A stretch of DNA of 64,000 bases from Spiractinospora alimapuensis (GTDB lineage Bacteria; Actinomycetota; Actinomycetes; Streptosporangiales; Streptosporangiaceae): the NCBI RefSeq assembly GCF_018437505.1, contig NZ_CP072467.1, forward strand, positions 2,294,001 to 2,358,000, given 5' to 3'. Of the stretch, positions 1 through 8,959 are shown one piece after another; position 1 is the stretch's first letter, and every line of letters starts with the position of its first letter. Below the pieces are notes generated by a model that worked only from the letters and a program-made list of their open reading frames with translations, was not told the DNA's origin and did not search any database. Position numbers and translations under genes: made by a program.

Positions 1-1
1 C

Positions 2-2293
2 GACCAGCCCATCGCCGGGCCCTCCGTCCCCGCCCTCGTCCGGGAGGGGTACCTCGCGCCGTTCGCCGAACTCACCTGGCTCACCCAACCGACCGCCGTG
101 GAGCACGACTACCTCCGCTCGGAGGCCGAGCGATTCACCGAGCTCTGCACCGACCTGATGGACCCCGCGTTCGTCACCCCTGGCTTCCTGGAGTGGCTGG
201 AGCGGCGTCTCACCACCCGCGCCCTCGACGGGGCCACGGCGGGACAGGAGCGGGTGAGCTGGTCCCGAATCTCGGCGGAGGAACCGGAACTCGCCGACGC
301 GGCGTTGCGGCTGCACCATGTGGGCCGCCTCGCCCTCCCCGACGGAGCGCGGCCCAGCGAACGCCACCGCCGGGCCCCCGACGCCGACGACTGGGTGGCG
401 CTGCTCAGCGACTACCTCAAGAACTGCCTGGCCGGGCGTGCGGACGAGGACCAGCGCACCACGGATGCGGTGGAACGCATCCGGTCCGCGCTGCCGGCGA
501 CCGGCTACCGACTCACCCGGCAGGGTGTGCGCAAGGGACGAAGCGCCGTCGACCGCCTGTTGGCACGCAGCGAGGCCAAGGCGCGCGGCGTCGTCGAGAT
601 CGCGGCGCTGGAACGGGCGTCGTTGGAGGACCGGCTCCGGCTTCTCGTTCTCTGCGACCACGAACGGGCCCCCGCCCGATCGAGCGCGCGTCTGGGCGAC
701 GTACTGCGCCCCGAGGCCGGCTCCGCGATCCGGCTCCTGGACCTCCTGAGCGACGACGAACGCACACTCCCCCTCCACCCGCTGCTGGTCACCGGACGCA
801 CGGTCGCCGGGACCCGCGGCACTCTCGACGCCTTCCGGTCCTGGATCGAGGAGCGGACGCCCTCGCTGGAACTGGAGGTCGAGGACGAAGAGGTGGAGGG
901 ACTGGCGGCGCTGGTGGGCCGCTGGACTCCGCGCACGTGGGTGCGCCTGGCGACGGCCTACTTCGAAGCGGGGCACACCCGACTCCTGGTGGGCACCCGT
1001 GCACTGCTCGGGGAGGGGTGGGACGCCCGCCGGGTCACCACGGTCGTCGACCTGACCACCGCGACCACCTCCACGGCGGTGACCCAGAGCCGCGGCCGAG
1101 CGCTCCGGTTGGACCCGTCCTGGCCCGAGAAGGTGGCACACACCTGGACGGTGGCGTGCGTAGCTCCGGAGCACCCGAAGGGGGCCGCCGACTGGTCCCG
1201 GCTCGCCCGCAAGTACCAGGGTTTCCTTGGCGTGGATCGCTCCGGGGCCGTGACCGAGGGCGTCGCACAGGTCGACTCGGAGTTCTCGTCCTTCACCCCG
1301 CCCCCCGCCGAGGACTTCGACGGGATCAACGCCCGGATGATCGCCCGCGCCGAGGACCGACCCGCGACGCGCGCGTTGTGGCGGGTCGGCGACGGCTACG
1401 ACGACGTGACACGGGTGGGGCTCAGCGTTCGTCTCCCCCGTACCCACATCCCGACCACGACGGCGCTTGGGACCTCCCCTCGTCCCGCCGGGCTGTCCTC
1501 CCGAACTCCGACCCCGCCGCCGCTGGTCCCGGCGGAGCGCGGGTTCCACGTCGTCCGTCCACCCGCCCGGCCGGCGGCGTCCGGCCCGGCGGTGACAGGA
1601 GCGCTCCTCGGCGGCGTACTGGCGGCCGTGCTCGCCGCGTTCACGTCTCCCGCCGAGGCCGTGGTGTGGGGAGCCCTGCTCGCGGGCTGTGCGGCGCTGA
1701 TCCTGGGCGTCGGCGCGCCACGGGTCCTCCGCCGACGCCACCAGTCGCGCTACGCCCAGACCCACGCGTCGCTCGCCGCCGGCTCGGCCCGGGGCCCCGA
1801 CGTCATCGACATCGCCTGGGCCGTCGCCGACTCACTCCAACGCACGGGGCACTGCGCCCGAGGCCCGGACAGCGTCCGGTTGGAGGTCGATCCACAGGGC
1901 GTGTACCGCGTGGTGATGCACGGCGCCACTCCCGAGGAGTCGACACTGTTCAGCGAGGCCCTGGACGACGCCCTCGGCCCGATCACCGGCCGGGTTCGCT
2001 ACCTCATCCCCCGCTTCGAGGCCGAGGTCACCGACGAGGAGGACGCCGGCCGCCAGCTCCTGGCGTCACTCCGCGGCGACGGCACCGCCAACCGCGCGAT
2101 CTACCACAAGGTCCCCGAGATCCTCGCCCGCCACCGCCGCACCGCCGACATATACGCCCGCAGTTGGACCCGCTGGGTCTCCCGCGCCGACGCCGTCCAC
2201 ACCGGCGGCGAGGAAGGCGCGGCCCTCCTCTTCGTCACCCAGGGCACCAGCCCCCTCGACCTCGAAACCACCCGCCGCCTCGTCTGGACGTAG
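2..2293 (+). CDS. Superfamily 2 helicase, C-terminal part, with two membrane segments (5' end outside window)
   Basis: The reading frame is open from base 2, so the start lies upstream; the GTG at 98 is probably internal. The helicase C-terminal lobe is visible: motif V-like GTRALLGEGWD (about 990-1025) and motif VI-like QSRGRALRLDP (about 1085-1117), both typical of DEAD/DEAH-type ATPases. Walker A and B would lie in the missing part. Beyond the helicase core is a proline-rich linker, then two hydrophobic segments (about 1597-1725) separated by a short turn and followed by RVLRRRH, and finally a soluble domain of about 180 residues that I do not recognise. A helicase core joined to a membrane hairpin is unusual and suggests that it acts at the membrane. 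The family is clear; its substrate is not. Confidence 0.75.
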   Translation, partial: DQPIAGPSVPALVREGYLAPFAELTWLTQPTAVEHDYLRSEAERFTELCTDLMDPAFVTPGFLEWLERRLTTRALDGATAGQERVSWSRISAEEPELADAALRLHHVGRLALPDGARPSERHRRAPDADDWVALLSDYLKNCLAGRADEDQRTTDAVERIRSALPATGYRLTRQGVRKGRSAVDRLLARSEAKARGVVEIAALERASLEDRLRLLVLCDHERAPARSSARLGDVLRPEAGSAIRLLDLLSDDERTLPLHPLLVTGRTVAGTRGTLDAFRSWIEERTPSLELEVEDEEVEGLAALVGRWTPRTWVRLATAYFEAGHTRLLVGTRALLGEGWDARRVTTVVDLTTATTSTAVTQSRGRALRLDPSWPEKVAHTWTVACVAPEHPKGAADWSRLARKYQGFLGVDRSGAVTEGVAQVDSEFSSFTPPPAEDFDGINARMIARAEDRPATRALWRVGDGYDDVTRVGLSVRLPRTHIPTTTALGTSPRPAGLSSRTPTPPPLVPAERGFHVVRPPARPAASGPAVTGALLGGVLAAVLAAFTSPAEAVVWGALLAGCAALILGVGAPRVLRRRHQSRYAQTHASLAAGSARGPDVIDIAWAVADSLQRTGHCARGPDSVRLEVDPQGVYRVVMHGATPEESTLFSEALDDALGPITGRVRYLIPRFEAEVTDEEDAGRQLLASLRGDGTANRAIYHKVPEILARHRRTADIYARSWTRWVSRADAVHTGGEEGAALLFVTQGTSPLDLETTRRLVWT

Positions 2294-2591
2294 CGGCCCC
2301 TTCCGATCCCCACGGTGTCCCGCGCTCACCCCGCGCGGTGCGGGTCGTCGGCTCGCCCCCAGGACGAAGGCCGGGCGGCGAGAACCGTCGACGCGGCCAG
2401 GTCGTCCCGGTCTCGCCCAGCGAGCGGGCTGTCGTAAGCGCTCTCCCACGCGGTGGGCTCCGGCGGCTCCCGGCCGTGGTCAGCGCGAGCGGCAGCACCT
2501 GCGCAGGCCGGCTCCAGCGGGTGCGGGACCGTGGTCGAGGGCACGGTGACGGCCTGGTGTGGGCAGGGGTCCGACGGGGAATCGGGGGATC

Positions 2592-3212
2592 ATGACACGC
2601 ACGAGCTCTCCCACGGTTCGGTGGGCGACGAAGGGGGACACCGCCGGGGCTGTTCGTGCCTTCGCGCAGGCGTTTCGGGGAGATCCGTTCTGGGACTGGA
2701 TGTTCCCGGAGAACCCACGCGACGTGACGCGCACGGCGCGGTTCTACGCGATCGACGTGGGACTGGGACACATCCCGGCCGGGCGGTGCGAGGTCGCCGT
2801 CGTGGAGGGAGTGATCGCGGGGGCCGCGATCTGGTATCCGCCGCACGAGGCGGGGACCCGGCCGATGGAGTTCCTGCGCGCGACCCCGCACATTCTGCGG
2901 CTGGTCGGGCTCCGACGCGCGATCGCGCTGAGCCGGGCGTTCGACGCCATGGTGGCGGCCGCTCCGCGGCGGCCACACTGGTACCTGTCGGACCTGGCCA
3001 CGGAACCGCGCTACCAGGGGCGGGGCGTGGCCTCGGCGATCCTTCGGTCCGGGATCAGGCGGGCCGAGGCCGACGGACTCCCGATCTACCTGGAGTCCTC
3101 GAAGACGGAGAACATCCCGGTGTACGAACACTTCGGGTTCCACGCGACCGCGGACATCACCACCGACGGGTTGCCGACGATGCACGGGATGATCAGGGAA
3201 CCGACCGGCTGA
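2592..3212 (+). CDS. GNAT-family N-acetyltransferase
   Basis: This 206-residue protein has the GNAT fold signature: the acetyl-CoA pyrophosphate-binding motif A reads RYQGRGVASAIL (Q/R-x-x-G-x-G/A form) after the beta-4 strand WYLSDLATEP, and motif B reads YLESSKTENIPVYEHFGF. The ATG at 2592 follows a GGGG-rich stretch and fits the start of the fold (SSPTVRWATKGD); an upstream in-frame GTG at 2559 would add eleven residues of no obvious function. It should transfer acetyl from acetyl-CoA to an amine, but the substrate cannot be told. It converges on sdhB, with a strong hairpin between the two. Confidence 0.85.
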   Translation: MTRTSSPTVRWATKGDTAGAVRAFAQAFRGDPFWDWMFPENPRDVTRTARFYAIDVGLGHIPAGRCEVAVVEGVIAGAAIWYPPHEAGTRPMEFLRATPHILRLVGLRRAIALSRAFDAMVAAAPRRPHWYLSDLATEPRYQGRGVASAILRSGIRRAEADGLPIYLESSKTENIPVYEHFGFHATADITTDGLPTMHGMIREPTG

Positions 3213-3241
3213 GCCGCGTCGGCCCCGACACCAGACGCCGA

Positions 3242-3275
3242 CTCCGATGTGCCGGGCACGCCCGGCACATCGGAG
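3242..3275. terminator. Hairpin terminator between convergent GNAT and sdhB genes
   Basis: A perfect 15-bp stem (3242-3256 with 3261-3275) encloses a 4-nt loop. It sits between the stop codons of two convergent genes (3212 and 3290), so it can end transcription from both sides. There is no clear T-run, as is common in high-GC actinobacteria. Confidence 0.75.
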
Positions 3276-3289
3276 GGAACCTCAATACC

Positions 3290-4033
3290 TCAGGCGCCCT
3301 TGCCGAGGGAACCCAGCAGGTCACGGTTCAGCGTGGCGATCGTCTCCAGCGGGATGCCCTTGGGACACACCGCGGCGCACTCTCCGATGTTCGTGCAGCC
3401 GCCGAAGTCCTCTTCGTCGTGCTGATTGAGCATCGACACGACGCGGGCGGCGCGCTCGGGCTGCCCCTGAGGCAGTTTGCCGAGGTGGGTGACCTTGGCC
3501 GCGGTGAACAGCATCCCCGAGGCGTTCGGGCACGCGGCGACACACGCGCCACAGCCGATGCAGGTCGCCGCGTCGAACGCGGAGTCGGCGTCGGCCTTGG
3601 GCACCGGCACCGCGTGGGCGTCGGGAGCCGTTCCGGTGGGGGCGCTGATGTAACCGCCGGCCTCGATGATGCGGTCGAAGGCCCCGCGGTCGACCACGAG
3701 GTCCTTCAGCACCGGGAACGCCTTGGCCCGCCACGGCTCCACGTCGATGACGTCGCCGTCCTTGAAGCTGCGCATGTGCAACTGGCACGTGGTCGTGGTC
3801 TCGGGGCCGTGCGCGGTCCCGTTGATCACGACGCCGCACGCGCCACAGATGCCCTCGCGGCAGTCGTGGTCGAAGGCGACCGGGTCCTCACCCTCCAGGG
3901 TGAGCTTCTCGTTGAGGACGTCGAGCACCTCGAGGAAGGACATGTCCGAGGACACGTCGTCCAGGCGGTACTCGACCATGCGTCCGGAGTCCTTGGGACC
4001 CTTCTGGCGCCAGACGCGCAGGGTGATCTTCAC
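3290..4033 (-). CDS. sdhB: Succinate dehydrogenase iron-sulfur subunit (classical sdhCAB operon)
   Basis: This 247-residue protein passes electrons from the FAD of SdhA to the membrane heme/quinone site. The N-terminal plant-type ferredoxin domain has the [2Fe-2S] cysteines in [10 protein letters not shown] plus a later Cys in TTTTCQLHM. The C-terminal domain has [12 protein letters not shown] and [12 protein letters not shown] for the 4Fe and 3Fe clusters. The GTG start at 4033 overlaps the sdhA stop as GTGA, so the genes are translationally coupled; the frame extends upstream, but only inside sdhA and without homology. It is the last gene of sdhC-sdhA-sdhB. A second, dissimilar Fe-S subunit is encoded at 10888-11685. 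Confidence 0.96.
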   Translation of the reverse strand: MKITLRVWRQKGPKDSGRMVEYRLDDVSSDMSFLEVLDVLNEKLTLEGEDPVAFDHDCREGICGACGVVINGTAHGPETTTTCQLHMRSFKDGDVIDVEPWRAKAFPVLKDLVVDRGAFDRIIEAGGYISAPTGTAPDAHAVPVPKADADSAFDAATCIGCGACVAACPNASGMLFTAAKVTHLGKLPQGQPERAARVVSMLNQHDEEDFGGCTNIGECAAVCPKGIPLETIATLNRDLLGSLGKGA

Positions 4034-5970
4034 TTGTAGCTCCGCTGGACCATCTTGACGTACTCGTATTCCAGGTTTTCCTTGTGCAGCACCGGCGCCT
4101 CGCCCGTACCGGTGTACTCCCATGCGGCGACGTAGGAGAAGTTCTCGTCGTCGCGGAGCGCCTCGCCCTCTGGGGTCTGGCTCTCGGCGCGGAAGTGTCC
4201 GCCCGCGGACTCCGAACGGTGGAGCGCGTCGATGCACATCAGCTCGGCGAGCTCGAAGAAGTCGGCGACGCGGCCCGCGCGTTCCAGCGCCTGGTTGAGC
4301 TCCTCGTTGACGCCGGTGACCTTGACGTCCGCCCAGAACTCGGTGCGCAGCTCCCGGATCCGGTCGAGGGCCTTGCGCAGCCCCTCGTCCGTCCGTTCCA
4401 TTCCGCAGTAGTCCCACATCAGCTTGCCGAGCTCACGGTGGAAGGAGTCGACGGTGCGGCTGCCGTTGACGGCGAGCAGCTTCTCGATGCGGGATTTGAC
4501 CGAGTCCGACGCCGCCTTCGCCTCGGGGTGCTCGTCGTCGAGCGCCTCGAAGGGGCCGGAGGCGAGGTAGTCGTTGATGGTGTTGGGCAGGACGAAGTAT
4601 CCGTCCGCGAGCCCCTGCATCAACGCGCTCGCCCCGAGCCGGTTCGCGCCGTGGTCGGAGAAATTGGCCTCGCCCACGACGAACAGCCCCGGAACGGTGC
4701 TCTGCAGGTCGTAGTCGACCCACAGGCCACCCATGGTGTAGTGCACCGCGGGGTAGATGCGCATCGGGACCTCGTAGGGGTTCTCGCCGGTGATGCGCTG
4801 GTACATGTCGAAGAGGTTGCCGTACTTGGCCTCCACCGCAGGCCGGCCGAGCCGCTTGATGGCGTCGGCGAAGTCGAGGTAGACCCCCTGGCCGCCGGGT
4901 CCGACACCGCGGCCCTCGTCGCACACGTTCTTCGCGGCGCGGGACGCGATGTCACGCGGAACCAGGTTCCCGAACGACGGGTAGATGCGCTCCAGGTAGT
5001 AGTCGCGCTCGTCCTCCGGGATCTCCCGCGGGTCGCGGTTGTCGCCGATCTCCTTCGGCGCCCACACCCGACCGTCGTTACGCAGCGACTCACTCATGAG
5101 GGTGAGCTTGGACTGGTGCTCGCCGCTGACGGGGATACACGTCGGGTGGATCTGGGTGTAGCAGGGGTTGGCGAACATCGCGCCCTTGCGGTGCGCCCGC
5201 CAGGAGGCGGTGACGTTGCAGCCCATGGCGTTGGTGGACAGGAAGAACACGTTGCCGTATCCACCCGTGGCCAGGACGACCGCGTCCGCGAAGTGCGTCT
5301 CGATCTCCCCGGTCACCATGTCCCGCACGATGACGCCGCGGGCCCGCCCCTCGACCGTGATCAGTTCCAGCATCTCGTGCCGGCTGTGCACCTGGACGGT
5401 GCCGGCCGCGACCTGGCGCTCCAGCGCCTGGTAGGCACCGATGAGGAGCTGCTGCCCGGTCTGCCCACGCGCGTAGAACGTGCGGGAGACCTGCGCCCCA
5501 CCGAACGAACGGTTGTCCAACAGCCCGCCGTACTCACGGGCGAAGGGGACGCCCTGGGCCACGCACTGGTCGATGATCTCGACGCTGACCTGCGCCAACC
5601 GGTAGACGTTGGACTCCCGCGACCGGAAGTCACCGCCCTTGACCGTGTCGTAGAACAGGCGGTAGATGCTGTCGCCGTCGTTACGGTAGTTCTTCGCCGC
5701 GTTGATACCGCCCTGCGCGGCGATGGAGTGCGCCCGGCGGGGCGAGTCCTGGTAGCAGAACGAGGTGACGTTGTACCCGGCCTCGCCCAGCGTGGCCGCG
5801 GCCGACGCTCCCGCGAGCCCCGTCCCCACGATGATCACGGAGAGCTTCCGACGGTTGGCGGGGTTGACCAGCTTGGCCGAGAACCGGCGGCTGTCCCACT
5901 GTTCCTGGATCGGGCCCTCGGGTGCCTTGGTGTCGGCGATCGGGTCGCCCTCGGTGTAAAGGTCGGTCAT
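4030..5970 (-). CDS. sdhA: Succinate dehydrogenase flavoprotein subunit (classical sdhCAB operon)
   Basis: This 646-residue protein oxidises succinate to fumarate at a covalently bound FAD. The N-terminal dinucleotide motif is [10 protein letters not shown]. The histidine that carries FAD lies in [15 protein letters not shown], and the substrate-site segments QIHPTCIP and SESLRNDGR are present, followed by [18 protein letters not shown]. The ATG at 5968-5970 overlaps the sdhC stop by one base (TAATG), and the stop overlaps the sdhB GTG. Length and motifs match the Bacillus/actinobacterial type B family that partners a single five-helix SdhC. Confidence 0.97.
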   Translation of the reverse strand: MTDLYTEGDPIADTKAPEGPIQEQWDSRRFSAKLVNPANRRKLSVIIVGTGLAGASAAATLGEAGYNVTSFCYQDSPRRAHSIAAQGGINAAKNYRNDGDSIYRLFYDTVKGGDFRSRESNVYRLAQVSVEIIDQCVAQGVPFAREYGGLLDNRSFGGAQVSRTFYARGQTGQQLLIGAYQALERQVAAGTVQVHSRHEMLELITVEGRARGVIVRDMVTGEIETHFADAVVLATGGYGNVFFLSTNAMGCNVTASWRAHRKGAMFANPCYTQIHPTCIPVSGEHQSKLTLMSESLRNDGRVWAPKEIGDNRDPREIPEDERDYYLERIYPSFGNLVPRDIASRAAKNVCDEGRGVGPGGQGVYLDFADAIKRLGRPAVEAKYGNLFDMYQRITGENPYEVPMRIYPAVHYTMGGLWVDYDLQSTVPGLFVVGEANFSDHGANRLGASALMQGLADGYFVLPNTINDYLASGPFEALDDEHPEAKAASDSVKSRIEKLLAVNGSRTVDSFHRELGKLMWDYCGMERTDEGLRKALDRIRELRTEFWADVKVTGVNEELNQALERAGRVADFFELAELMCIDALHRSESAGGHFRAESQTPEGEALRDDENFSYVAAWEYTGTGEAPVLHKENLEYEYVKMVQRSYK

Positions 5971-6665
5971 TAGTTCACCACCCCGATGAGCACGGCCAGC
6001 GGCGGGACGATGAACCCGACGAACAGCGCGGTCGCGACAACCGTGGCCGTGAGACTGATCGCGCGCTCGCGGCGCGCGTTGTTGAAGCCGAGCGTGGCGA
6101 GCGCGCTCCAGATCCCGTGCCGCAGGTGCAGCCCCAGGGCGGCCACTGCGAGGAGGTAGAAGCCGGTCACCCACCAGATCTGGAAGCCGTTCACCACGCG
6201 CTCGTAGGGGCTGTCCGACGCGCCACCCGGATGGATGACGTTCGCGGTCAGGTGCAGGAGGTGGTACACGATGAACAGTGCGAGCAGGACCCCGCCCCAG
6301 CGCAGCGTGTAGGACGCGTAGGTGCGCTGAACCCGCTTGGTGCTCTGGTACCGCACCGGGCGCGCGCGCCGGTCGCGGATCGTCAGGACCGCCGCGGTGT
6401 AGATGTGCGCGAGGATCGCGGCCAGCAGGACCACCCGCATGATCCACAGCGCGCCCTCATGCGGCAGCGCCGGGTACCCCAGTTCCCTGAGCCACGCGGA
6501 GTAGTTGTCGAACCCCTCCTGGCCCTCGAAGATCTTGAGGTTGCCCACCATGTGCAGGATCAGCCAGGCGGCCATCGCCAACCCGGACACCGCCATGATG
6601 GCCTTCATCGCCACCGTTGACCTCAACGCCGAGGATCGCTGCCTCGACACAGTTGCATTCGCCAC
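5970..6665 (-). CDS. sdhC: Succinate dehydrogenase cytochrome b558 membrane subunit
   Basis: This is the membrane anchor of about 231 residues with five hydrophobic helices and several helix-borne histidines ([30 protein letters not shown]) that suit the two hemes b of type B succinate:quinone reductases. I chose the GTG at 6665 because a -10-like TACATT ends 7 nt upstream and no ribosome-binding site is visible, which fits a leaderless mRNA. An ATG at 6716 would add 17 residues (MIPCLGRCC...) with no homology. It is the first gene of sdhCAB and is divergent from the LysR gene. Confidence 0.92.
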   Translation of the reverse strand: MANATVSRQRSSALRSTVAMKAIMAVSGLAMAAWLILHMVGNLKIFEGQEGFDNYSAWLRELGYPALPHEGALWIMRVVLLAAILAHIYTAAVLTIRDRRARPVRYQSTKRVQRTYASYTLRWGGVLLALFIVYHLLHLTANVIHPGGASDSPYERVVNGFQIWWVTGFYLLAVAALGLHLRHGIWSALATLGFNNARRERAISLTATVVATALFVGFIVPPLAVLIGVVN

Positions 6666-6703
6666 GACCAGCAATGTAGGCCGTGATAAACAGCAACGTC
6701 CAA
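6665..6703 (-). promoter_or_regulatory. Predicted leaderless promoter of sdhCAB
   Basis: On the minus strand TTGGAC (6703-6698) and CTACAT/TACATT (6679-6673) are separated by 18-19 nt, and the -10 hexamer ends 7 nt before the GTG at 6665, so transcription could begin at the start codon itself. This is inferred from sequence only. Confidence 0.45.
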
Positions 6704-6722
6704 GACATGGAATCACTTATGA

Positions 6723-6741
6723 CCATAGCTTTAAGCTATGG
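6723..6741. promoter_or_regulatory. Perfect 19-nt palindrome, likely LysR-family binding site
   Basis: CCATAGCTT-T-AAGCTATGG is a 9-1-9 perfect inverted repeat and contains the LysR-type T-N11-A core. It ends 3 nt before the lysR ATG (6745), and its centre is about 67 bp upstream of the predicted sdhC transcription start. That is the usual place for the recognition site of a LysR protein that activates a divergent operon and represses itself. Confidence 0.7.
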
Positions 6742-6744
6742 AGC

Positions 6745-7713
6745 ATGCAGTTCCAGCAGCTCACGTACTTCCTCGCCGTGGCGAGAACCCGCCACTTCAC
6801 CCAGGCAGCGGAGTTGTGTCAGGTCGCGCAGCCGTCGCTGAGCCGTCAGGTGCGCAACCTCGAGGAGGAGCTCGGCGCGTCCCTGTTCCGCCGCGCCCGG
6901 GGAAACATCACACTCACGCCGGCGGGTGAGGCACTGCTCCCGCTCGCCCAGCGGATCCTCGCCGACATGGATACGGCGCGGCACGAGGTGCAGGAGCTGG
7001 CCGGTATGCGCCGCGGACGGGTGCGACTCGGGGCGACCCCGAGCCTGTGCAGCGGCCTGCTCGCCGACGCGCTCGCCCAGTTCCACGACGAGTACCCCGG
7101 GGTGGAGCTCCTGATCGAGGAGGGCGGATCGCGGGACCTGGTGCGGGAGCTGGCCAACGGAGAACTGGACCTGGCCCTGATCGTCCTGCCGCTGCAGAGC
7201 AACGATCCCGCCCTGTCCACCCAACCGATCCTGCGCGAGGGCCTCGTCGTGGCGAGCGCCGTCGACCGGCCCGCCCCGTCGGTGAACGCGTCCCCGTTGA
7301 GCATCAGCGACCTGCGGGACCGCCCACTGGTGATGTTTCGTCATGGCTACGACCTGCGGGAGACAACCCTCCAGGCGTGCCGTTCGGCGGGTTTCGAACC
7401 GACGGCCGCGGTCGAGGGCGGAGAGATGGACGCCGTCCTGCGGTTCGTGGAGACGGGACTGGGGTGGGCGGTGGTACCGAGCATGGTGCTCAAGGCGCGT
7501 CCGGCCCTGCGCGGGACGCCACTGGATCATCCACGTCTGGTGCGCACGATCGGGCTCGCGCACCGCAAGGACGTCGAGCCGCCGCACGCCGCGCGCACCT
7601 TCCGTCGCGTCCTGCTGGGATACCTGACGCGCCTCGGCGCCGACGAGTTGGGCCCGGACTTGGAGGTCCTGGAGACCACGCCCCCCGGTGAGACCCCGCC
7701 CGACCACATATGA
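6745..7713 (+). CDS. LysR-family transcriptional regulator divergent from sdhCAB
   Basis: This 322-residue regulator has an N-terminal winged helix (MQFQQLTYFLAVARTRHFTQ, then AAELCQVAQPSLSRQVRNLE) and a two-lobed periplasmic-binding-like effector domain. The ATG at 6745 starts exactly at the conserved LysR N-terminus; longer in-frame extensions run back into sdhC. It has no clear ribosome-binding site because the 19-nt palindrome occupies the space directly upstream. Its position back-to-back with sdhCAB makes that operon the likely target, with self-repression through the same palindrome. The effector is unknown, though a C4-dicarboxylate or other TCA intermediate would fit the context. Confidence 0.93.
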   Translation: MQFQQLTYFLAVARTRHFTQAAELCQVAQPSLSRQVRNLEEELGASLFRRARGNITLTPAGEALLPLAQRILADMDTARHEVQELAGMRRGRVRLGATPSLCSGLLADALAQFHDEYPGVELLIEEGGSRDLVRELANGELDLALIVLPLQSNDPALSTQPILREGLVVASAVDRPAPSVNASPLSISDLRDRPLVMFRHGYDLRETTLQACRSAGFEPTAAVEGGEMDAVLRFVETGLGWAVVPSMVLKARPALRGTPLDHPRLVRTIGLAHRKDVEPPHAARTFRRVLLGYLTRLGADELGPDLEVLETTPPGETPPDHI

Positions 7714-7850
7714 TCAACGCCAGTAATGAAGGATAGCCTTCACTGAATTACCGGATTCAATTTCCGACAAAACTCGCAAATCTCCCAAAATGCAGCAAGC
7801 GGCACCAATTACCACAATAGCCCCGCAACCTGCACAAACAACCGCACTAG

Positions 7851-7866
7851 CGTGGCATTTTTCACA
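7851..7866. promoter_or_regulatory. CRP/GlxR-like site in the Sdh1 operon leader region
   Basis: The 317-bp gap 7714-8030 is AT-richer than its surroundings. It begins with a small hairpin that could end lysR (7727-7742) and contains CGTGGCATTTTTCACA at 7851-7866. This has the GTG-N8-CAC core of actinobacterial CRP/GlxR operators and matches 8 of 10 positions of TGTGA-N6-TCACA. A 10-bp palindrome CGTGATCACG follows at 7896-7905. CRP-type control of succinate dehydrogenase is known in Corynebacterium; here it is inferred. Confidence 0.4.
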
Positions 7867-8030
7867 TCCGGGTTGCCCGAATCTCGTGGTTAATTCGTGA
7901 TCACGCGGGCTTAACGTGTCGTCTCAAGCATGTTGCCGTCGAATGTTTAACCCTGCTGCGCTGCCGGTTTTCCGCGCCGTCACCATCCACCACCGGTAGA
8001 CGCCACAGCGGAGATGGAGATCCCGCGACA

Positions 8031-8840
8031 ATGACCGCGACCGTTGCGCCGCCCACCAAGAGCCGCGCCCAGATCAGTTCCCGCACATTCCGGAAGGACC
8101 GCTGGCGAGTAGGCCCAATCCTCACGGTGTTGGGATTCGCCACCTTCCTCACCTATTCCACGGTGCGGGTGTTCCAACAGGACTACTACTTCGTTTCGGA
8201 CTATCACTACCTGACGCCGTTCTACTCCCCGTGTCTCAGCGCCACGTGCGTCGAGGGGTCCTCGGTGTTCGGCACATTGCCCTGGGCGTTCCCCTGGTTC
8301 ATCCCCTACGCCTTGGTGAGTCTCCCGTTCCTGCTGCTGTTCCGGTTCACCTGCTACTACTACCGCAAGGCTTACTACCGCTCGGTGTGGCAGTCGCCGA
8401 CCGCGTGCGCGGTGCGGGAACCCCACGGCAAGTACTCCGGCGAGACGCGTTTTCCGCTGGTCCTGCAGAACAGCCATCGATACTTCTTCTATGTCGCCTT
8501 CGCGATCGCGGTTCTCAACACCTATGACGCGTTGATCGCCCTCGCGCACGGGACGAACGGCGGATTCGGGATCGGCGTCGGAAACCTCGTGCTGCTGGGG
8601 AACGTGATCCTGCTGTGGTGCTACACCATCAGTTGTCACTCCTGCCGGCACGTGATGGGCGGCCGGTTGCGCGGTTTCGGTTCACATCCGGTGCGCTATC
8701 GCCTGTGGACCCAGATCTCCCGGCTGAACACGCGCCATATGCAGTTCGCCTGGATCACGCTGGGAACCCTGATGCTCACCGACCTCTACGTCGCGCTCGT
8801 CGCCAGCGGCACCATCACCGATCTGCGCATCTTCAACTGA
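8031..8840 (+). CDS. Sdh1-type succinate dehydrogenase membrane anchor
   Basis: This 269-residue integral membrane protein has about five hydrophobic segments (VGPILTVLGFATFLTYS; FIPYALVSLPFLLLFRF; YFFYVAFAIAVLNTY; LVLLGNVILLWCYTI; WITLGTLMLTDLYVAL). It does not resemble classical SdhC, but its position before a flavoprotein and an Fe-S subunit matches the mycobacterial Sdh1 operon (Rv0249c-Rv0247c), whose first gene is an anchor of the same length. The segment CYTISCHSCRHVMGG carries Cys and His residues of unknown role. A gap of 119 bp separates it from the flavoprotein gene, probably within one operon. Confidence 0.8.
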   Translation: MTATVAPPTKSRAQISSRTFRKDRWRVGPILTVLGFATFLTYSTVRVFQQDYYFVSDYHYLTPFYSPCLSATCVEGSSVFGTLPWAFPWFIPYALVSLPFLLLFRFTCYYYRKAYYRSVWQSPTACAVREPHGKYSGETRFPLVLQNSHRYFFYVAFAIAVLNTYDALIALAHGTNGGFGIGVGNLVLLGNVILLWCYTISCHSCRHVMGGRLRGFGSHPVRYRLWTQISRLNTRHMQFAWITLGTLMLTDLYVALVASGTITDLRIFN

Positions 8841-8959
8841 GCGCACCGAGCCGCCGCGACAATTAGCCAACGAAAGCGCGGCCGGCGGCGACCGCGACAG
8901 CGGTGAACCTCTCGCGCAGGTCGTCGGCGCGTCCGAATTCGTGTGAAGGAACCCCACTC

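Noticed and set aside
193-2595. 800-codon plus-strand frame overlapping the helicase
   Set aside because: Arg/Pro/Gly-rich composition typical of an off-frame in high-GC DNA; the helicase motifs are in the other frame.
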